The notes: generated by a model not told the origin, from the sequence alone. 64,000 bases of DNA from Lutraria lutraria (GCA_964023205.1 OZ026848.1:32537912-32601911), one strand, 5' to 3'. Shown: positions 24,550-36,360, counted from the first letter of the stretch. Translations and numbers: made by a program.

Positions 24550-25356
24550 GTCTCAAAAAGATAATAATGGGAATAGTTTTAAACGCTTTTTAAACCGCAA
24601 AAAAGGGAAAGAGTTTTTGGAGGAACATGCCTCATTTATAGCTAAGCGTTCGATTGGAAATACTATTTCATTAAGACTTGAGTCAGATAACAATCGATCA
24701 TATGTTTATATGGTAAAAGTACTCATTAAAAATATCACTGACGCTGATAAAAGTGTTTTCAAAAGAAAGGGTTTATGTCTCGTGAAAGTAGGATGGGCTC
24801 ACAGCCGAAGATCTTCAACTGGAGGAGTAGACAGAATGAAGAAGATCCTAAATGGCACGTTTGAAGTGCGAAAACCTGGTTTAAATGCAGCAAAAGAAGT
24901 ATTTCAACTTCGTGTAGATCCTTGCGACCGTCGCAATATACTCGAAATCGTGCAGGGCACTAAAGAAATTATTGGAATTCCTCTGTGCAAAGGTCTTGCG
25001 TCCAAACTTAAATTACCAGACATAACAGGGTGGGTTCTGGCGAAAACGAGTCATATTGGTGAATTGAAGGAGAAATGTACTAGTTCCAGATGTAAAACTT
25101 CACGTTTAATAAGGAAACTTGAAGAATATAAAATGTTTGATTCGGATATTCCAAAGAAGTTGATTCGTACAGAAAAGGGGATTTGCTTTAAACCCCAGAA
25201 AGAAAACATTAAGTATGTAAACAACCATTCACAGTATCTATTTTCAACAGAATCGTTCAAGTCTAAGCTCATAAACGATAAACAAAGACAACCATGTAAA
25301 CATTTGCGCAATATGAAAGACGAGCAGCAGAATTTCAGAAGTGACAAATTGTTTAG
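24550..25356 (+). CDS. Unrecognised protein, internal exon (part 1 of 2)
   Basis: An open frame starts at a splice acceptor ('tttaattccag', 24539-24549) and runs 268 codons to a strong donor (AG|GTCAGT at 25357). The frame is already open before any methionine, so the start lies in an exon further upstream, not found in this window. Residues are mixed, basic and globular-looking: 'SYVYMVKVLIKN', then 'LCLVKVGWAHSR', 'GGVDRMKKI', 'EVFQLRVDPCDRRNILEIV' and 'LPDITGWVLAKTSHIGELK'. The spacing of YVY, VKVGWA and a later E recalls GIY-YIG/T5orf172-like folds, but this is weak and could be chance. If unspliced at 25357 the frame would stop at 25381. No signal peptide or membrane segment can be judged without the N-terminus. 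A foldback hAT element ends 300 bp upstream, inside the presumed intron. Confidence 0.7.
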
Positions 25357-26237
25357 GTCAGTTACTTTTATAAAAATATAAAATACTTAGTTTGTTGAAC
25401 CGGAGAGCTGTAGTATTGGGTACTGTAGGAATTTTCCTGTAATTGTTTAATTGTTTTCAGCAGTTATTTTTTGGATAATTCAGTATCTTGAAGGTTTATC
25501 TATATTCCGGACAGTAGTATTCCTCTGGAATTAGTGTTTCAGTAGTGAGTTGAAGTACTGTTGCATTGTGTACATTGTGTAGTATATAGATTATTGCGTG
25601 CAGTGGAGTGAATCATTGACTCTACAGTGTATTGGGTTTTAATTGACCTGAATTGGAATGTAAACTTTTCCACGGTATATTGACCTAGTTTGTATATAGA
25701 GTAATACTGTAGAGCACTTGATTTTTGTGGCCTGTATTTTGGGGATATTGTAAAAGTTGTGAATTAGTGGTTGTGAATTACTTTGGAAATAAGTAGTGGA
25801 TTCTAGCTATTTCCATTTAATTGTACATTGTAGTTATATAGATTTGAAGTTTAAATTTCAGTTTATTTACAATTAATTAAAGTGATATTTAACTGAATTA
25901 TCTTACAGTACTCATGTTTTTATGTTTTCTGCAGTCTTATTGAATTGCAGTTCTACTGTATTGTAGTTTCAGTCTTTAATTTCGTATTATACATGTAGTT
26001 GTTTTTTGGTTCTCTCAGGGAGGTTAAATTGGTAATTTATTCCTTTACAGGAATTTGTGTAATTTCAGTGTAACCTTTTCTTTAGATTCCAGTTGTAATT
26101 CTATATGGATTACATGGTAAAGTTGATAGCAATTCCATATTGTGATAATTATGGAGTTATTGTAGTTAGGTCACTTTTTCTGTGATTTCCTAGACCGTGG
26201 AAATTATTGCGTTTGTAGTTTTAATTATAGTGTATTT

Positions 26238-26975
26238 TAGCTCACATGAGCACTTGTGCTCAGGGTGAGCTTTTGTGATCAGTCTTCGTCCGGCGTCAGG
26301 CATCGTGCGTCGTCAAACTTTTACCTTGTGAACACACTAGAGGCCACATTTTTACCTCAATTTTCGATATTGGGCCATTTGGGGTCAAAAACTAGGTCAC
26401 CAGGGCCAAATAAGGGAAAACCTTATGAACACTCTAGGAATCACTGTTTTGATTGGATCTTCATGACTAGGTCAAAAACTAGGTCGCTAGATCAAATCTT
26501 ATGAAAAACCATGTTAACACTCTAGATTTCACAGCTATAATTGGAGCTTCAAAAACTAGGTCACCAGATCAAATCATAGGTAAAAACCTTGTTAAAGCTC
26601 TAGATGTCACGGATCTTCACCAATCCTTGTCAGATTGTTCGTCTAAGTGATATTAAGGAAAAGTTCGAACATGGGTCACCTGGGGTCAAAAACTAGGTCA
26701 CGAGGTCAAATCTTAGGAAAACCTTATTAACACTGTAGATGTCAAATTTTGATTGGATCTTCACCAAATTTTGTTAGAATGTTTGTTTTAATGATATTTA
26801 GGTCAAGTTTGAACATGGTTCATCTTGGATCAGACACTAGGTCACCAGGTCAAATCATAGGAAAACCTTGATATCAGCAGACCTCATGACACTGGTTCAA
26901 AACAATGTTTTAATGAGTAAACAATGATTGTCATGTGAGCGATATACATGTAGGACCATCTTGGTCCTCTTGTTT
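26238..26975 (+). repeat. Bivalve interspersed repeat, intronic copy
   Basis: Begins 'tttagctcacatgagcactt' followed by a CG-rich head ('tcgtccggcgtcagg'), then several units of about 146 bp containing 'aaaactaggtcac', 'ggaaaaccttgttaacact' and 'gattggatcttcac'. It ends in a short hairpin 'aggaccatcttggtcctctt'. It lies wholly inside the intron 25357-27077, in the sense direction. The same family occurs at 28378-29524 and, reversed, at 45380-46480. Its terminal hairpin is somewhat Helitron-like, but the CTRR ending is absent. Confidence 0.85.
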
Positions 26976-27077
26976 CATTTAAGATAATTATAGGTTAAGT
27001 TACAGTGTTTTATACAGTCCGTTACTTCTGCCTGTGTAACCATTGTGATATATCGATCATCTTATGTTTTTCCACAG

Positions 27078-27318
27078 AGAACGGTCTGATGGTGAATCAT
27101 CTAGCAGCAGTTCAAGTAATTCAAGTGATTCTGATAGTTCTACCACATCATCTACGTCCTTTACATCTTCAAATTCGTCATCGTCACTGTCATCATCCAG
27201 CGGTTCATCTAGCTCTAGCTCTTCTAATTCAGATAATACAGTAAAGCAAAAGATGTCTTTGAAAAGAAAGCAAAAGAAACAAGAAATATTTTTTAAGAAA
27301 AATAGTCGGCGCAGATAA
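27078..27318 (+). CDS. Unrecognised protein, terminal exon with Ser-rich tail (part 2 of 2)
   Basis: An acceptor 'atgtttttccacag' (ending 27077) opens a terminal exon. Joining the two bases left over at 25356 to the first base here rebuilds an arginine codon and keeps the frame, giving '..DKLFR' then 'ERSDGESS'. The exon encodes about 45 residues that are mostly serine with Asn, Thr and Asp, then a lysine/arginine-rich end ('KRKQKKQEIFFKKNSRRR') and a stop at 27316-27318. Such a tail suggests a disordered, possibly phosphorylated region with a nuclear localisation-type basic end (inference). Together the exons give the last 348 residues. No polyadenylation signal was confidently placed downstream. 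Confidence 0.65.
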
Positions 27319-28377
27319 AGTACAAAATTAATCCCATATAGATGTATAGTTTCCGGACATTGGCAAAGTCAAGCATGACGACACTGTTACTGGAAATAAT
27401 TAATTGCATTGATTTTGGGGTAAATGTACTCTGAGTCACAGGTCAAAGGTCAAAGTTATATTTTCTTCTTTTTTCACTAGCTATGTCGGGAAATCCTAAA
27501 CTTGTGAAAATAACTGTAAAAAATGCTCATGTAAGCAAACAATGACTAATAATTTGATTCTAATTAATAGTAATGAAATTAGAAATGTGAATGTCTATAG
27601 TCAGGTAGATGTTGCTCATACTGTGATGGATACTCGATTCACATGTTTTTTTTAATGTTTGTGTGTTTATTTTCGTCAGTGCCTGCAGCATGATCAGACA
27701 GATTTGACATTTAAATATTTTAAACCACGTGTACCGTTCAGACCATAAACAATACTTTTGAGTTCATTTTGCATGGTTAAAATGTTTCGATATTTAATTT
27801 TATACTGTTGTAGATTTTAATTATTGAATTCTTTTCAGACAATTACGAACAACTAACAATTACGAATTCTGCCCTAAAATTTTATAATGACAACACTTAT
27901 AACCAATGACAAACAGCCTTATTCAGCTGAAAATGGTGTATCTAACAATTTCATTGGTTCAAATGTAGGTCAAAATCAGTTTTAATACAGCTGCGCCGAA
28001 AAAAAAATCATCCATTTGACTGTCTATTCTATTGGACAATCACGATTTACGATATAAACATTAGTCATCACTTTTATATTTGTTTTTAGCTCACCAGAGC
28101 ACAAATATAATGTAGGGCGACATTCCTTCAGTCTGTGTGTACAAACAAATTGAGTTTGGGTGACTATAGGGTTAGGGTTATAACTCTTTGTCTCTACGGG
28201 AGTCACTTAAACAAGTGTCCAAAAGTTGGTTTATGTGGCTAAAATCGGGTTTATGTGGCTAAATTTTACCAAATTTAACATGGGAATGTCACTTTAGAGT
28301 GGTCACTCCTGAGCTTTTGTGATGCAAAGCAGTCTCGCTATATGTCGTAAAATTTTAAGTTAAAATTATTGTATTTT
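27319..28377. other. Downstream region, no gene recognised
   Basis: AT-rich. A short piece of the bivalve repeat head ('tttttagctcaccagagcac') occurs at about 28083-28103 without the rest of the element. The remainder shows no supported feature. Confidence 0.5.
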
Positions 28378-29524
28378 TAGCTCACACGAGCACTTGTGCT
28401 CAGGGTGAACTATTGTGATCAGTCTTCGTCCGGCGTCGTGCGTCGTCAAACTTTACCTTGTGAACACACTAGGGGCCACATTTTTAGCTCAATTTTCTCA
28501 AAATTGGTACAGAATGTTAATATCGACAAAATCTCGGACGAGTTCGATAATGGGCCATTTGGGGTCAAAAACTAGGTCACCAGGGTCAAATAAGGGAAAA
28601 CCTTGTGAACACTCTAGAAATCACTGTTTATTGGATCTTCATGAAACTTTGTCAGAATGTTTATTTCAATGATATGTAGGTCAAGTTTGATTTTGGGTCA
28701 TCTGTGGTGAAGAACTAGGTCACTATGGCAAATTGCTGGAAAACCTTGTGAACACTCTAGAAGTCACTGTTTTAATTGGATCATCATGAAACCTTTTCAG
28801 AATGTTTGTCTTCATAATATCTTGAACGAGTTCGAACATGGATCATCTGGGGTCAAAAACTAGGTCGCTAGGTCAAATCTTATGAAAAACCATGTTAACA
28901 CTCTAGATTTCACAGTTATAATTGGATCTTCACCAAACTTTGTCAAATTTTTTGTTTTAATAATATAATATTCAAGTACAAATATGGGTCATCTGGGGTC
29001 AATAACTAGGTCACTAGGTCAAATGTTACGAAAACTGTGTTAATACTGTAGATGTCACAATTTTGATTTGGATCTTCACTAAACCATGTCAGAATGTTTG
29101 CCTCAATAAAATGTGGGTCAATGTCGAACATGGGTCATCCGGGTTTAAAAACTAGGTCACCAGGTCAAATCTTAGGTAAAAACCTTGTTAAAGCTCTAGA
29201 TGTCATGATTTTAATTGGATCTTCGCCAAACCTTCTGAGATTGTTCGTCTTAATGATATTAAGGCAAGTTCAAATATGGGTCACCTATGGTCAAAAACTA
29301 GGTCACGAGGTCAAATCTTAGGAAAACCTTATTAACACTGTAGATATAAATTTTGATTGGATCTTCACCAAACCTTGTCAGAATGTTTGCCGTATTTATA
29401 TGTAGGACAAGTTCTAACTTGGGTCATCTGGGGTCAAAAAATCGGTCACAGGTTCAAAACAATGTTTTGATGAGTACACAATGATTGTCATGTGAGCGAT
29501 GTAGGGTCATCTTGGCCCTCTTGT
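28378..29524 (+). repeat. Bivalve interspersed repeat, longest plus-strand copy
   Basis: Head 'agctcacacgagcacttgtg' at 28379, then about seven units of 143-147 bp with 'aactaggtca' at roughly 28568, 28714, 28856, 29001, 29147 and 29294, and the terminal hairpin 'agggtcatcttggccctctt' at the end. The arrangement matches the intronic copy but with more units, so unit number varies between copies. Frames inside it are not genes. Confidence 0.9.
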
Positions 29525-29572
29525 TATATAGCATCAAGCTTGCATATTTGTGAAATGTCAGGAGCCATTTCC

Positions 29573-30295
29573 TTAAAGGGAGGGAATGTGTAACCCTGGT
29601 CTCATTTGACCCTTATTATATTAATTCAATATGCAAGTAACGTGTGTCCATTATGTCCACGTCTATCTGTATATACAATGTATTGTGTCTATTTATATAG
29701 AGTGTGTATGTTATCCGCCTAACTGTATTTTTTTTTTTATACCAGTGAGGTGGATATTGATTAGTCGTTTATTGTACGGATCAGTGAATGAATGCGGGTA
29801 TGGTTGATTGAAAGTTGTTAAACTGGTATGAGAGATGCTGACTAATATTCTCGTGCACTTATTCCCATCATGCAATATAATTCTCTTCGCGCCTAAATTA
29901 ACCGTTCCCAGTTTTTAAGCACTCACTGCTTAGTTCTTGTATAGTCAAGATAACTTGTTTTACAGCTTGTTCGTCGTATTCTTATAATTAGAATATTATT
30001 TATTATAACTTTTCACATTGTTTTAATACTAGACTACACTGATCCTGGTCAGTTAATTTAGCTTTATTGTAAATTATTGAATTTGTCTATGTTTCGTTAA
30101 TGTATGCGTGGAACTTGTGATTTATATCATTGACTGGTTCGTTTTATATGCTTGTATAATTACTATAGCTAATCTGTACCTCTGTTTATTTATACAGGCT
30201 CTCTATCTCTATCTCTCTCTTCCTTTATTACATCATCTGATTACATCGTAGTAGAAACAAACAGAAACTTATTGTTTTACCTACATCCGGTTACA
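29573..30295 (+). mobile_element. Probable retrotransposon LTR with polypurine tract
   Basis: A purine run 'aaagggaggga' (about 29575-29585) is followed closely by 'tgtaaccctgg' at 29589. A matching inverted end 'ccggttaca' stops at 30295. A TGTAACC...GGTTACA unit of 707 bp just after a polypurine tract is the expected layout of a 3' LTR. No internal gag or pol frame precedes it, so if correct it is a truncated remnant joined to the end of the bivalve repeat. No second LTR copy exists in the window to confirm it. Confidence 0.5.
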
Positions 30296-30936
30296 TAAAT
30301 ACAAATTATGCATTCATCTTAAATTCAAATGGGACGTTAAACATGGTACAAAAGCATTACTGATCTTTCTAGACACCTTGTACATTTATTTTGAGAAAGT
30401 TGATACTTCTAAACTCAAGAAAAGCGTTATCATTGTAGCTTTGTCCCAGATACTTAAACCATCTTCGGGACCAAAATAAACCTGACGTAATACCGAGCAG
30501 AACTGATAATCTAGTATTATATTATAGTATACATGTATATTAAAACCCATTCCTTGGATATGTGGTACATGTAGTATTAATATAGGTGTGGTACTTTATT
30601 TTAGGTTTTACTGTCTTAGTTATAGTTGATTGTGTAACGTTAGCTGTGAGATTGTGTTTACATTGCTATCTGTATTTCAAATTGTATTTTTAATAATCAT
30701 GTATTTTCAAGCATTTTTACAATCAAAATATGGTTTATGATAATTAGTGTGATAGATTTATCTTTAACTCGTGAATTGTGCTTATAATTGTTATAACTTT
30801 ATCTTTGATTTGTTGTTTGTGAAAGTTTTTACATTTTTATTACATTACATTTTTACTTTTATGCATAAATTATGATAATTGGTGTATGATTATGTATTGA
30901 ATATCTACTCTGTTCTAATTCTTGTGGCTTATACTA
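30296..30936. other. AT-rich DNA, no gene recognised
   Basis: Nothing supported between the probable LTR and the next terminal-inverted-repeat element. Confidence 0.5.
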
Positions 30937-32657
30937 CCCAGCCAGCATCACTATGTCGGCCCGACGGCGGCTAAAGAGCGGAATATCGACAATATTTGCC
31001 AACGTCAATCCTACATAGGGCCGACGTAGGTGGATTTTATAAAAAGGGTGTATTACACTTGGTGTTAACTTATTCAAGTTCTAACCTATTCTGTAGACAT
31101 GAATATGTAAAATATAAATGATAAACACGATGAATCTGACTCTTTGCATTCGTTCAAATCTCAATGTCTAGTAGATGTCGGATTGATGTAGGGCCTATGT
31201 AGACGAATGTATTTTAATTGTCATCAATGAGTTATTAACTGTTTTTACATAATCAATGAGGCAAATGAAAGAAGTGAAGAAGCAAAACATTAATTTTGCA
31301 TTATGATGTAAGTATTCATTTACATTTTGAAATATAATTATTATTTTAGATATTATAACTTGTACGACGATTTAAGTATCTAGGTCAACCGCCTGCATTA
31401 GTCATATAGTGCTGACCGCCATATTTGAATTTCTTGAACTAGTGTCAGCAGCAGGTCGGATAGATTTCATGAAAAAAAACAAGTTTTAGTTACAAGAACC
31501 ATGTCAGTGAGTTTGGAAAATTACTTTAGAAGGCATACACCAACAACATCGGGTGGATAATGACAGTAAAGTAATTATCTTGGGAGCTTATTTTAGCTTG
31601 TTGCTTTATTGTCATATGTTTTCGCGACTATCTATAACAAAAGAAAATTGCTCATGTTACTAATTTTATGTTTATGCAGAATATCTACATTCAAGGAATT
31701 TTATGTTATTCTTTTGATTTCATTGTTTTACCATAATATTAATGGTTTATTAAATTTACATCAGAGACCAATGACCATGGCAGTAGGTAAGCATGAAGTC
31801 TAATAATTAAATTCAAAATTATTTGTAAATCTTTGTGTAAAATTACTCTTATATCCATTTGTCTCCTGTTTTAGCTCCAGACCAGCAGACTTTCACAACT
31901 GCAGTATAAAAAAAGATGAAGCAGAACTGGTTTTTGAATTACAGAAAGTGCACTAAGTTGCTAAATAATATATTAAACATGATTGATTGGAGAAAATTAT
32001 AGCACTTAGACTAGTTAGAGGATTCAAGGAATTACAACTTTTATAAAATGACAGGTATGTGGGGCTTGTATGGTAAATTTATATAATTAGACATTAAACT
32101 TTCAACTGCTCATATTAATTTATTCTGTATAAATAATGAATGCATAAATAATTATTATGAAAAGTTCTAATTATAAATGATATTTTGAAATATATTGAAT
32201 GATGGAAATAAGATCTACCTATAGATAGACTCTGATAGGAGTATACAAGTATAAATCATGTCATTGTTCTGTTAATGTTGTTAATTTTTTAGTATGACTA
32301 GATATCATAGATTGTTATAAGGTACATGTTTGAAATACAATGAATATGTTGTTTTTGAATTTGATTTTATATTTAACAGGTATCTATCAGGGAAGGATAG
32401 CAAAGACACAGCATGGCATACGCATGTATTTAGTAATTAGTCCCCAGAGAGTGTGTCGGAATATACAATGGCTATGTTGCAAGTTGGCAAAATACTAGTA
32501 GCATTCATTGTAAGTTACAAATGTAATTATTTTCACATATATTAATATCCTGTATACAACAATTAGATATTCAAGACATGAATTCAATTTTAAGCTTGAT
32601 TAATCTTAGTTGCGGTGTGATATATTGTATTTTGTAAATTGGCTGGGATATTCACCA

Positions 32658-32864
32658 GCCCGATCAGCTTAGTTGGTAGAGCAAGAGGTCGCGGGTTCGA
32701 GCCATGCATCGGGTACATTAATTTCCTCTTCCTATTACATTTGATGCCGTTAGTATGAGACTAGTCTCGAAATCCTAGAGCAAAGGCTGGTTTAGTCGAA
32801 AGAACCTGTGTTTGTCGCAATTAATTTATATTAATAATTTTGAATAAAAGGGAAGGAGAAATGT
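32658..32864 (+). mobile_element. tRNA-derived SINE, copy with deleted anticodon arm
   Basis: Starts 'gcccgatcagcttagttggt' (A-box) and contains 'ggtcgcgggttcgagcc' (B-box), then 'tcgggtacattaatttcctc' and a body ending in AT-rich sequence. About 14 bases of the anticodon arm are missing compared with the next copy, so it is not a functional tRNA gene. The same leader ('tgggatattcacca') precedes both copies, suggesting tandem duplication of a 253 bp unit. Confidence 0.8.
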
Positions 32865-32910
32865 GGTGGTGTGATACATTGTATTAATGAATTGGTTGGG
32901 ATATTCACCA

Positions 32911-33005
32911 GCCTGATTAGCTCAGTTGGTATAGAGCATCTGACTTGCAAGCAGAAGGTCGCGGGTTTGGGCCCTAGCATTGGGTACATTATTTTCCTCC
33001 TATTA
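32911..33005 (+). mobile_element. tRNA-derived SINE head, second tandem copy
   Basis: 'gcctgattagctcagttggt' then 'gagcatctgacttgcaagca' and 'ggtcgcgggtttgggcc'. The loop CTTGCAA would give anticodon TGC, so the ancestor was perhaps tRNA-Ala. It lacks intact stems and has a one-base insertion in the D-loop ('ggtatagagc'), so it is not called as a tRNA gene. Confidence 0.75.
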
Positions 33006-34585
33006 CAGCAGTATGATTTAATTTGGACCTAATTATGTACATGAAATAGGAAATTATTTGGCTAATTGCATTAGTTAAAGGAAATGAATTGTGCTTATTG
33101 TATGTTTTTAAATACTGTGTTATCAATTTATTGATTGATTATTTTGTAGCTGAAGCTGTACAAAGGACAATTCAAAGTGTTTAGGAAGCTGATGTTAAGG
33201 TGGTGTTGAGAGAATGCCTGTGTACCAACAGTGACAAGGGATAGTGGAAAAAGAAGAGAAAAATAATATTAATCTACTATAAACTATTACATGAATGACC
33301 AAAATGAACTTTTATAGTGTTTTTAAGTTTTTGGTTAAGACTTTTGGAAGATATATACAGTGTATTTTTTTAATTTGATAGGATTAGTAATTTTGTATTT
33401 GTTTATGTATGAGTATGATTAATTGTGTAAATAATTAACTTTAGAAGTGCCAAATAGTACAATATCACTGACCACATTCATATTTTAAACATAGGATTTG
33501 TAGAGTAATGAAAATCAAAGTTATGTATTGATTTCTTATTGTATTTTTCATTATTCATGTAATTGGCTTTTATTTTAGCTTAATTTCAAACATGAAATAC
33601 ATTAAATAGTAGAAACATAGCTAGAATTTGAATATAGTTTTTATCATAAAGGGTCAGGTACTCTATTCCAGTTTATACCCTATGAACTTTCAAGAGAAAG
33701 CAAAAACAGCTTCATTAAGACTCATGTATATCATTTTTCTACTATTATTTTTTGCCCTATAATTAAACAATTAAGCACTTGTTGGTTTTTTTTTAAAGAA
33801 AGAGAGCAATATTAATCTATCCTTAGTATTACCTGTAAACCTTAGATTTTACTTTGAAATTATTTCTATTACATGGAAGGAGTGTCTGGATTTGGAATAC
33901 TAATCTGGAGCACAGTCCCATAATTAAGATCATTAGATGTACATGATCACCATGATGTTGATTTAATAAATATAGAAAATACTCTATTTATTTTGTTATC
34001 TTAATGAAATATGACCTGTTAGAAATTAACAAATATATGAAATAACTTGTAGTAGCTTTGTAACCAAACTCTCACTCGGCTAGTTTGATTGTTTCCTCAC
34101 ATGACAGCAGACTATGATCCATGTATGAACAAGTATGAGTTTATACAATATTCATCTTACTAGCTTCTGTTTGCAGTAGGTCTATACCAGTATTTTAGGG
34201 GTCATTAAAGCGATTCCTGGAATATCGGCAGAACATCGGATAAATGTCGCGGAAATCCTGTCGGGCCGACATCGAGCCGCGTTGCAAATTCGAGGCGGAC
34301 CGATGTCGAAACGATCAAGATGCCGATGTAGGGCCAACATTGATGTCCATATCGGCTTGATGTCGGGCCGACGTAGTGATGCTGGCTGGGTATGTTGTAA
34401 GGAGAAAAACATTGAATAGCACAGAAAAGAAAATGAAGACAAGTTTTGATTTTCAGCTACTTGGACGCTTTTGCAAGTAAACTACAATAAACATGCAGAC
34501 CGAAACTACGGACAAATACATAAAAAATCCAAGGCTGAAACTAATACATTGGAATGTCGGAACGCTAATTCAAATTGTTAACACT

Positions 34586-36040
34586 TTATTTGTACTAAAA
34601 CTTCCTGTCAGACCTTGAAATCGCGTGACAAATTAAATGGTTTCTTTACGTGTATTTTAAGACTACACATAATGATTTAACCTGTTAATCAAATCGTATC
34701 TATAAATAGTCACGGTAAAGAAAATTTAGATGAGGGTGTTTATCTGATGTTTGTGAAGTTGGCGGCCTAGCGGCGTGAAGTTGGCGGCCTGGAGGCCCAG
34801 CGGCCTAGGATATAAACACCCAATCACCCAGAAATGTATCAAAATCACATTCATGAGAAACAATTTTGGAAGAAAAAAAGTCGCAAAATTTCACTTCATG
34901 ATAGTTACGCCGCCAAGCCGCTAGGCCGCCAACTTCCCGTTTTCAGCGGCCTGGAATATTATACCCCCAATTACCCAGACATGTATCAGAATCACGTTCT
35001 ACAAGCATTAGAAACTATTTTGGAAGGCAAAGTCGCAAAAAATCACTTCATCATAGGTATGCCATTACGCCGAAAACTTCACATTTTTCATACACTCGTC
35101 AGAACCACGAAGCAGTCATCGAGCGTGCTTAATATATGTTGTAAGAACTTGTTTTGCCATTAATGATAAAGAGGCAAGTTTATTTAAACTAAATACTTCT
35201 TATACAAAATCGAAAGCAAAATCGGGACAGATAAGTGTGTGAACTAAGACATATTATTTATCACCCAGAAATCAACTTTAACGACGACGGTAGCGACAAT
35301 TCTCTATTTTTTCTTATTTGTACTAAAACTTCCTGTCAGACCTTGAAATCGCGTGACAAATTAAATGGTTTCTTTACGTGTATTTTAAGACTACACATAA
35401 TGATTTAACCTGTTAATCAAATCGTATCTATAAATAGTCACGGTAAAGAAAATTTAGATGAGGGTGTTTATCTGATGTTTGTGAAGTTGGCGGCCTAGCG
35501 GCGTGAAGTTGGCGGCCTGGAGGCCCAGCGGCCTAGGATATAAACACCCAATCACCCAGAAATGTATCAAAATCACATTCATGAGAAACAATTTTGGAAG
35601 AAAAAAAGTCGCAAAATTTCACTTCATGATAGTTACGCCGCCAAGCCGCTAGGCCGCCAACTTCCCGTTTTCAGCGGCCTGGAATATTATACCCCCAATT
35701 ACCCAGACATGTATCAGAATCACGTTCTACAAGCATTAGAAACTATTTTGGAAGGCAAAGTCGCAAAAAATCACTTCATCATAGGTATGCCATTACGCCG
35801 AAAACTTCACATTTTTCATACACTCGTCAGAACCACGAAGCAGTCATCGAGCGTGCTTAATATATGTTGTAAGAACTTGTTTTGCCATTAATGATAAAGA
35901 GGCAAGTTTATTTAAACTAAATACTTCTTATACAAAATCGAAAGCAAAATCGGGACAGATAAGTGTGTGAACTAAGACATATTATTTATCACCCAGAAAT
36001 CAACTTTAACGACGACGGTAGCGACAATTCTCTATTTTTT
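34586..36040 (+). repeat. Exact 728 bp tandem duplication at the outer end of X
   Basis: 34586-35313 and 35314-36040 appear identical throughout, including two identical 109-codon frames at 34834 and 35562. Each copy carries the outer minisatellite remnant ('gtgaagttggcggcctagcg'), one diverged pair of satellite halves and the junction segment. The first unit ends in '...attttttc' where the second continues into the X interior, marking the joint. The frames are satellite read-through and not genes. Confidence 0.95.
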
Positions 36041-36360
36041 TCCGAAATGCAGGTTTTACGGGGGTTTTTTTGTCTAGAATACTGATAAATAAACTAAGTT
36101 CATGCAGAAACGTTTCAAGGTACGTAGCCGTAAATTATGTGTATTTAGCACAGACAGTTCGAAAGCGGCGAAGGAACGTGCACAAATGTTCCGTTTTTAT
36201 AATCTCATATGTAGTAATCACGAGTTCGATCCCCAGCCCGCTCAAATCTTTACGTGTTGATTTGGTAATGAAATAGCTTATGTGTTCATTCATCACTACC
36301 TCTGATTCAAGTAGGGCAGTTGTCATTTATTGGAACAAATCTGCACTCAGTAAGCGCCGG

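Larger units (their letters stand above)
31680..33275 (+). other. Possible captured exons inside the TIR element
   Basis: Splice-like signals bound short coding-like segments. One ends AG|GTAAGC at 31787-31788 and could join to 'ctccagaccagcagacttt' after 'cctgttttag' near 31873. A 130 bp segment 32380-32509 lies between 'tttaacag' and GTAAGT and is open in one frame except at its last codons ('GIRMYLVISPQRVCRNIQWL'). Another starts at 33150 after 'attttgtag' and reads 'LKLYKGQFKVFRKLMLR' before a stop. Frames do not join cleanly and no family is recognised. It may be a decayed host gene picked up by the transposon, a lncRNA, or chance. Confidence 0.25.
30937..34390. mobile_element. 3.45 kb TIR element with CCCAGCCAGCATCACTA ends
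   Basis: The left end 'cccagccagcatcactatg' is mirrored by 'gtagtgatgctggctggg' at the right, with TA on both outer sides (30935-30936, 34391-34392). Subterminal regions (30957-31030 and about 34220-34380) are CpG-rich and repeat 'gtcgggccgacgta'-like motifs in both orientations, probably transposase or host-protein sites (inference). The interior is AT-rich with no transposase frame, so it is non-autonomous. It contains two SINE copies and weak exon-like segments. The superfamily is unclear; a TA duplication would fit Tc1/mariner-type elements. Confidence 0.8.

Noticed and set aside
25051..25347. 98-codon minus-strand frame opposite the exon
   Set aside because: Antisense shadow of the spliced gene, with no independent signals.
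26238..26975. Coding potential in the intronic repeat (82-codon frame)
   Set aside because: The same family gives different frames at each copy; it is an interspersed repeat.
27005..27244. 79-codon frame overlapping the Ser-rich exon
   Set aside because: It is the shifted frame of a serine-coding stretch and begins inside the intron.
34834..35163. 109-codon frame (duplicate at 35562-35891)
   Set aside because: It is read-through of satellite halves and the junction segment of element X. The two copies are identical only because the DNA is duplicated, and the other X copies do not keep the frame open.
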